10,781 nt of DNA from CAYZSU01 sp964480565 (GTDB lineage: Bacteria; UBA10199; 2-02-FULL-44-16; JAAZCA01). Position numbers and translations under genes: made by a program. Location: assembly GCA_964480565.1 (NCBI GenBank), contig CAYZSU010000074.1, positions 1 to 10,781 of the forward strand, in the 5' to 3' direction. Each line of letters opens with the position of its first letter. Within the stretch, counting starts at the first letter, position 1. Below the pieces are notes generated by a model. The model searched no databases and was not told where the DNA came from. It saw only the letters and a program-made list of their open reading frames with translations. Shown here one piece after another: positions 7,607 through 10,781 of the stretch.

Positions 7607-8584
7607 ATGACATACGATGATCTAGATAATCAGCAATGTATTATTGTAGCATCCGAGGATGTTGGTACGCGTATCGATACATTTTTAGTGGACATATTCC
7701 CCGATATTACACGCTCGCAAATCAAGCGATGGATAGAAAATGTACATATTCACGTCAATGAACACGAGTGTAAGGTATCCTATAAAATTCGTGAGGGAGA
7801 TCGGATCAATCTCAATCCACCTGCAATCATGGATAGCAATATTGAACCTGAAAATATTCCATTAACAATTATTTATGAGGATAACGATATTGTTGTTGTT
7901 GATAAATCCATAGGTTTGGTTATTCATCCAGCACCTGGGCATTATACCGGCACACTTGCTAATGCGATTATGTATCATGCCGCGGATCTTACCGGTATTG
8001 CAGGCGAACATAAACCAGGCATTGTGCATCGTTTGGATAAGGATACATCCGGTGTGATTGTGATTGCAAAAAATGATATGGCGTATCAATCTCTATGCGC
8101 GCAGTTTAAAAATCGTAGTGTTGAAAAAATATATTATGCATTGGTCTTTGGGTCATTTAGTGCTGGTCATGGTACAATTGACTTGCCGATTGGTCGTAGC
8201 AAACATGATCGCAAACGCATGTCATCACAGACGAGTATGGGCAGAAATGCAATGACTGAGTGGTTTATGGATCAACGTTTTGGTAAGGTTTTGTCCTGGT
8301 TAAAGGTGATATTACATACAGGCCGCACTCATCAAATTCGCGTGCATATGTCGGAAAGTCATCATCCAATTGTAGGTGATCCGCTTTATGGCGGACAGAA
8401 GAAATCAAAATGTATTGGTGATAAATTGATTCGTCAATGGGTGGATGCCATTGATCGTCCTATGCTTCACGCCTATTCATTGTGTATTGATCATCCAAAG
8501 ACAAATGAGCGTATGGTGTTTTGTGCACCATTTCCCGATGATATTACAACGATATTATCCCAATTAAAGACGCATTTTGAGTAG
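7607..8584 (+). CDS. rluD: 23S rRNA pseudouridine synthase, RluD family
   Basis: RluD-type enzymes convert uridines of the helix 69 loop of 23S rRNA to pseudouridine. The 325 residues match the usual length. An N-terminal S4 RNA-binding domain (about 18-70) includes TRIDTFLVDIFPDITRSQIKRWI and a basic-acidic turn REGDRI. The catalytic domain opens with IVVVDKSIGLVIHPAPGH and carries the motif GIVHRLDKDTSGVIVIAK with the catalytic Asp at D144. It closes with GRTHQIRVHM and VGDPLYGG, both typical of the RluA/RluC/RluD group. The S4 domain separates it from RluA. RluC is a less likely alternative, as is an unspecified RluD-like paralogue. The gene is fourth in the rimI-pyrK-pyrD run, which offers no functional link to pyrimidine synthesis beyond the uridine theme. 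Confidence 0.9.
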   Translation: MTYDDLDNQQCIIVASEDVGTRIDTFLVDIFPDITRSQIKRWIENVHIHVNEHECKVSYKIREGDRINLNPPAIMDSNIEPENIPLTIIYEDNDIVVVDKSIGLVIHPAPGHYTGTLANAIMYHAADLTGIAGEHKPGIVHRLDKDTSGVIVIAKNDMAYQSLCAQFKNRSVEKIYYALVFGSFSAGHGTIDLPIGRSKHDRKRMSSQTSMGRNAMTEWFMDQRFGKVLSWLKVILHTGRTHQIRVHMSESHHPIVGDPLYGGQKKSKCIGDKLIRQWVDAIDRPMLHAYSLCIDHPKTNERMVFCAPFPDDITTILSQLKTHFE

Positions 8585-8645
8585 CTATTTTGCTAATCAT
8601 GATGTATCGCTATTTAACCAGAATATGAATTGAAATGAGAAAAAC

Positions 8646-10259
8646 ATGAAAACAAAAAAACGATTTGATGAGCTTGGACTATCTGAAGAATTATTGGAAA
8701 TTATTCACGATAAGGGATTTGAAGAGCCCACGATGATTCAGCAAATGACCATCCCTGTGATGCTCAACGACAATGCCAATATTATTGCTCAGGCACAAAC
8801 AGGTACTGGTAAAACAGCAGCTTTTGGTCTGCCATTGGTGCAAAAACTAGATTCACGGTCAAAGACTGTCCAAGCATTGATTTTAGCACCTACCCGGGAA
8901 TTGGCGGTGCAAGTTGCTGAAGAAATTAATTCATTAGTGGGTAAGACTGGGCTTAAAACTGTGCCTATTTATGGTGGACAATCCATTGATCAGCAGCTGC
9001 GTCGATTGAAAAAAGGTGTGCAGATCGTTGTTGGAACCCCTGGTCGTGTGATCGATCACTTAAATCGTAAAACGCTTAATATTAAGGAAATTGATTACCT
9101 GATACTCGACGAGGCAGATGAAATGCTCAATATGGGCTTTGTTGAGGATATGGAAAAGATTATGAAGTATACGAATAATGATAAAAAGACATTGTTATTC
9201 TCTGCTACCATGCCAAAGAGAATTATGGATTTGGCAAAAAAATATATGAGCGGGTATGAGTTATTGGCAGCAAAGAAAACTCAATTGGCCACTTCATTAA
9301 CAGAGCAAATTTACTTTGAAGTGAAACAATCGGATAAGTATGAGGCCCTATGTCGAATTATTGATATAGAGGATAATTTTTATGGATTGGTGTTTTGTCG
9401 AACCAAAAGTGATGTGGATTCTGTGGTCGGTCATCTATTGGATCGCGGTTATGATACGGATGCAATTCATGGTGATATTTCTCAATTTCAACGAGAAAAA
9501 ACATTGGGTAATTTTAGGAAAAAACGTATTAATATTTTAGTTGCCACAGATGTCGCCGCGCGCGGCATTGACGTGAGCCATTTAACCCATGTGATTAATT
9601 ATTCATTGCCTAGAGATCCAGAATCCTATGTGCATCGTATTGGTCGTACAGGGAGGGCTGGCAATGAGGGAACAGCCATTACGTTTATTACGCCCAGTGA
9701 ATACAGGCAGTTGATGTTTATACAACGGATTACAAAATCTGATATTAAGAAATCCTATGTACCAAAAATTTCGGATATTATTAAAGCAAAAAAGAAAAAA
9801 ATATCCGATGATTTAAGTAGTCTTCAATTAAGCGACGATGACTCTATCTATTATAATTGGGCAAAAGGCTTATTAACTTCATGCCCACCTACTGATATAT
9901 TGGCGTCAGTGCTTAAATATTGTTTTGACGAGGAATTAAATCCAGATTGTTATAATGAGATTAAGGAAGTTAATAGTGGACGTTCATCCGTTGATGCCAA
10001 GGGCAAGGCACGCTTGTTTGTGGCTTTGGGTAAAAAGGATAAAGTCACTGCATCAAAGCTCATTGCATTGGTGGCAGGCAAGATATCCATTAAATCTAAG
10101 CAAATTTCCGATATTCAAATTATGGATAAATTTTCATTTATGACCGTTCCTTTTGAAAAAGCAGAAGCTATTATTAAAACGTTTAAACAAAAAGGCAAAA
10201 AACCATTGATCAGTCATGTTAAAAATGATCGACAAAAAGGTGCTCGAAAAAAGAAATAG
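8646..10259 (+). CDS. DEAD-box ATP-dependent RNA helicase with DbpA-like RNA-binding C-terminus
   Basis: This 537-residue RNA helicase has every DEAD-box motif: the Q motif GFEEPTMIQQ, motif I AQTGTGKT with K56, Ia PTRELAVQV, Ib TPGRVIDHL, II DEAD at 155-158, III SAT at 186-188, V VATDVAARGID and VI HRIGRTGR at 330-337. After the two RecA-like lobes (to about 370) comes a helical linker of about 80 residues. Residues 454-520 (KGKARLFVALGKKDK through FEKAEAIIKTFK) fit the DbpA/CsdA-type RNA recognition fold. A lysine- and arginine-rich tail follows. Such helicases act in ribosome assembly or RNA decay; I cannot say whether this is DeaD/CsdA or another paralogue. The start is ATG at 8646 with a weak GAGA site. 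It lies 61 nt after rluD, so co-transcription is possible. Confidence 0.93.
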   Translation: MKTKKRFDELGLSEELLEIIHDKGFEEPTMIQQMTIPVMLNDNANIIAQAQTGTGKTAAFGLPLVQKLDSRSKTVQALILAPTRELAVQVAEEINSLVGKTGLKTVPIYGGQSIDQQLRRLKKGVQIVVGTPGRVIDHLNRKTLNIKEIDYLILDEADEMLNMGFVEDMEKIMKYTNNDKKTLLFSATMPKRIMDLAKKYMSGYELLAAKKTQLATSLTEQIYFEVKQSDKYEALCRIIDIEDNFYGLVFCRTKSDVDSVVGHLLDRGYDTDAIHGDISQFQREKTLGNFRKKRINILVATDVAARGIDVSHLTHVINYSLPRDPESYVHRIGRTGRAGNEGTAITFITPSEYRQLMFIQRITKSDIKKSYVPKISDIIKAKKKKISDDLSSLQLSDDDSIYYNWAKGLLTSCPPTDILASVLKYCFDEELNPDCYNEIKEVNSGRSSVDAKGKARLFVALGKKDKVTASKLIALVAGKISIKSKQISDIQIMDKFSFMTVPFEKAEAIIKTFKQKGKKPLISHVKNDRQKGARKKK

Positions 10260-10475
10260 CATTTGTGGGATTTGTCATTTGAATGACTTAACCAGAGCCG
10301 ATCCCTTACGGGAATGCAAGGAGCGGGTCCATTTCATTATGCCCGAAATGATGTTGATCCTCGATTTACTGTTTTTTTGGCATCAACTAACCTAATTACT
10401 GAATTGTCCCAAAAACTTTCATTTACATAGGTCGATCAATAAATTCAATTCATTACAATTTACAGCATAAGTATG
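10260..10475. other. Gene-free stretch with small hairpins after the helicase gene
   Basis: I see no gene here. Short inverted repeats occur at 10274-10287 (GTCAT/ATGAC), 10302-10313 (TCCC/GGGA), 10333-10347 region (CATTTC/GAAATG), and 10353-10387 (GTTGAT/ATCAAC, with a loop containing seven T). None is a classical stem followed by a U-tract, so I do not call a terminator with confidence, although transcription of the helicase gene probably ends in this stretch. Confidence 0.4.
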
Positions 10476-10730
10476 ACAATAACCGCCTGTCATGTCCGAA
10501 TGATTATATCGGGGATCAACACCGTCTCGGGGATGACAATCGAAAACGCCCTGTCATGCTCCTAGTGCTTGTATCGGGCATCTAAGTCATACAGTAATGA
10601 CCGGCAAGTGCTGTAATGCCTGGATCCCGGCTCAAGTCCATCGATGACAAGCCTTTACTGCGATGAACGGCTCTGGCGCGTCCGCACAATAACCGCCTGT
10701 CATGCCCGAATGATTTAATCGGGCATCTAA
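10476..10730. repeat. Cluster of palindromic intergenic repeats
   Basis: Two near-identical units begin exactly 210 bp apart, at 10476-10519 and 10686-10730. Both open with ACAATAACCGCCTGTCATG and contain CCGAATGAT. The second forms a perfect 8-bp hairpin, ATGCCCGA (10702-10709) with TCGGGCAT (10719-10726); the first has decayed arms. A third, partial unit at 10551-10585 keeps CTGTCATGC at one end and TCGGGCATCTAA at the other. Between them lie related fragments such as GGATGACAA-like segments (10531, 10643) and TGGATCCCGGCTCAAG (10621-10636). Interspersed repeats of this style are common in symbiont and intracellular bacterial genomes. The spacing and unit number do not fit a CRISPR array. 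Confidence 0.75.
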
Positions 10731-10781
10731 TACCAATTACGTAAAATAAACGTGGGTTTTTAGTCATATTTTTAGTATAAA
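10731..10781. other. AT-rich right edge, no gene seen
   Basis: This holds the palindrome TTACGTAA (10737-10744) and TATAAA at the last six bases, with only a poor -35 match (TGGGTT at 10753-10758). It might be the start of a promoter for a gene beyond the window, but the window ends before that can be judged. Confidence 0.2.

Noticed and set aside
8590..8616. Promoter for the helicase gene (TTGCTA and TATTTA)
   Set aside because: The spacer is only 15 bp and both boxes are poor matches; read-through from rluD is as likely.
10476..10730. CRISPR array
   Set aside because: There are only two full units 210 bp apart plus a fragment, with no regular spacers and no cas genes.
10582..10767. Minus-strand open frame of 61 codons in the right-end repeats
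   Set aside because: It lies across repeat units and has no ribosome binding site or recognisable domain; it is a chance frame in repeated sequence.

Overview
The window is an AT-rich bacterial stretch in which every gene I can support lies on the plus strand. It joins an accessory left part (two long proteins I cannot name) to a housekeeping right part: enolase, RimI-type acetyltransferase, PyrK, PyrD, RluD and a DEAD-box RNA helicase. The core genes are intact, with conserved catalytic residues, Shine-Dalgarno sites and tight gene overlaps. The gaps between genes hold repeats: two 125-bp structured elements and a cluster of palindromic repeats at the right end. AT-richness, intergenic repeats and odd large proteins fit a host-associated or intracellular Gram-negative-like bacterium. 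The PyrK/PyrD pair shows a class 1B (NAD-linked) dihydroorotate dehydrogenase. I cannot place the phylum from the sequence alone.

Layout. 7-1770: a long helical, HEAT-like protein whose 5' end is unclear and which carries a possible JAMM/MPN metalloprotease signature in its second half. 1882-1910: a good sigma-70-type promoter for the next gene. 1940-3709: a protein with an unrecognised N-terminal region of about 330 residues and a C-terminal SAM-dependent methyltransferase domain. 3727-3851: structured repeat copy A. 3988-4060: eno promoter region and ribosome binding site. 4061-5353: eno. 5355-5479: structured repeat copy B, filling nearly the whole gap between eno and rimI. 5487-8584: a compact rimI-pyrK-pyrD-rluD operon with overlaps of 4 and 10 nt and then a 1-nt gap. 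8646-10259: a DEAD-box helicase with a DbpA-like RNA-binding C-terminus. 10260-10781: no gene, but a palindromic repeat cluster.

How the genes work together. Eno serves glycolysis. PyrK and PyrD form the NAD-linked dihydroorotate dehydrogenase of pyrimidine synthesis. RimI, RluD and the helicase all act on ribosomal protein, rRNA or RNA structure, so the right part mixes pyrimidine supply with ribosome maturation. The two left genes show no functional link to these. The best candidates for something undescribed are the possible JAMM protein, the methyltransferase with the unknown N-terminus, and the 125-bp element whose hairpin arms differ between copies yet still pair.
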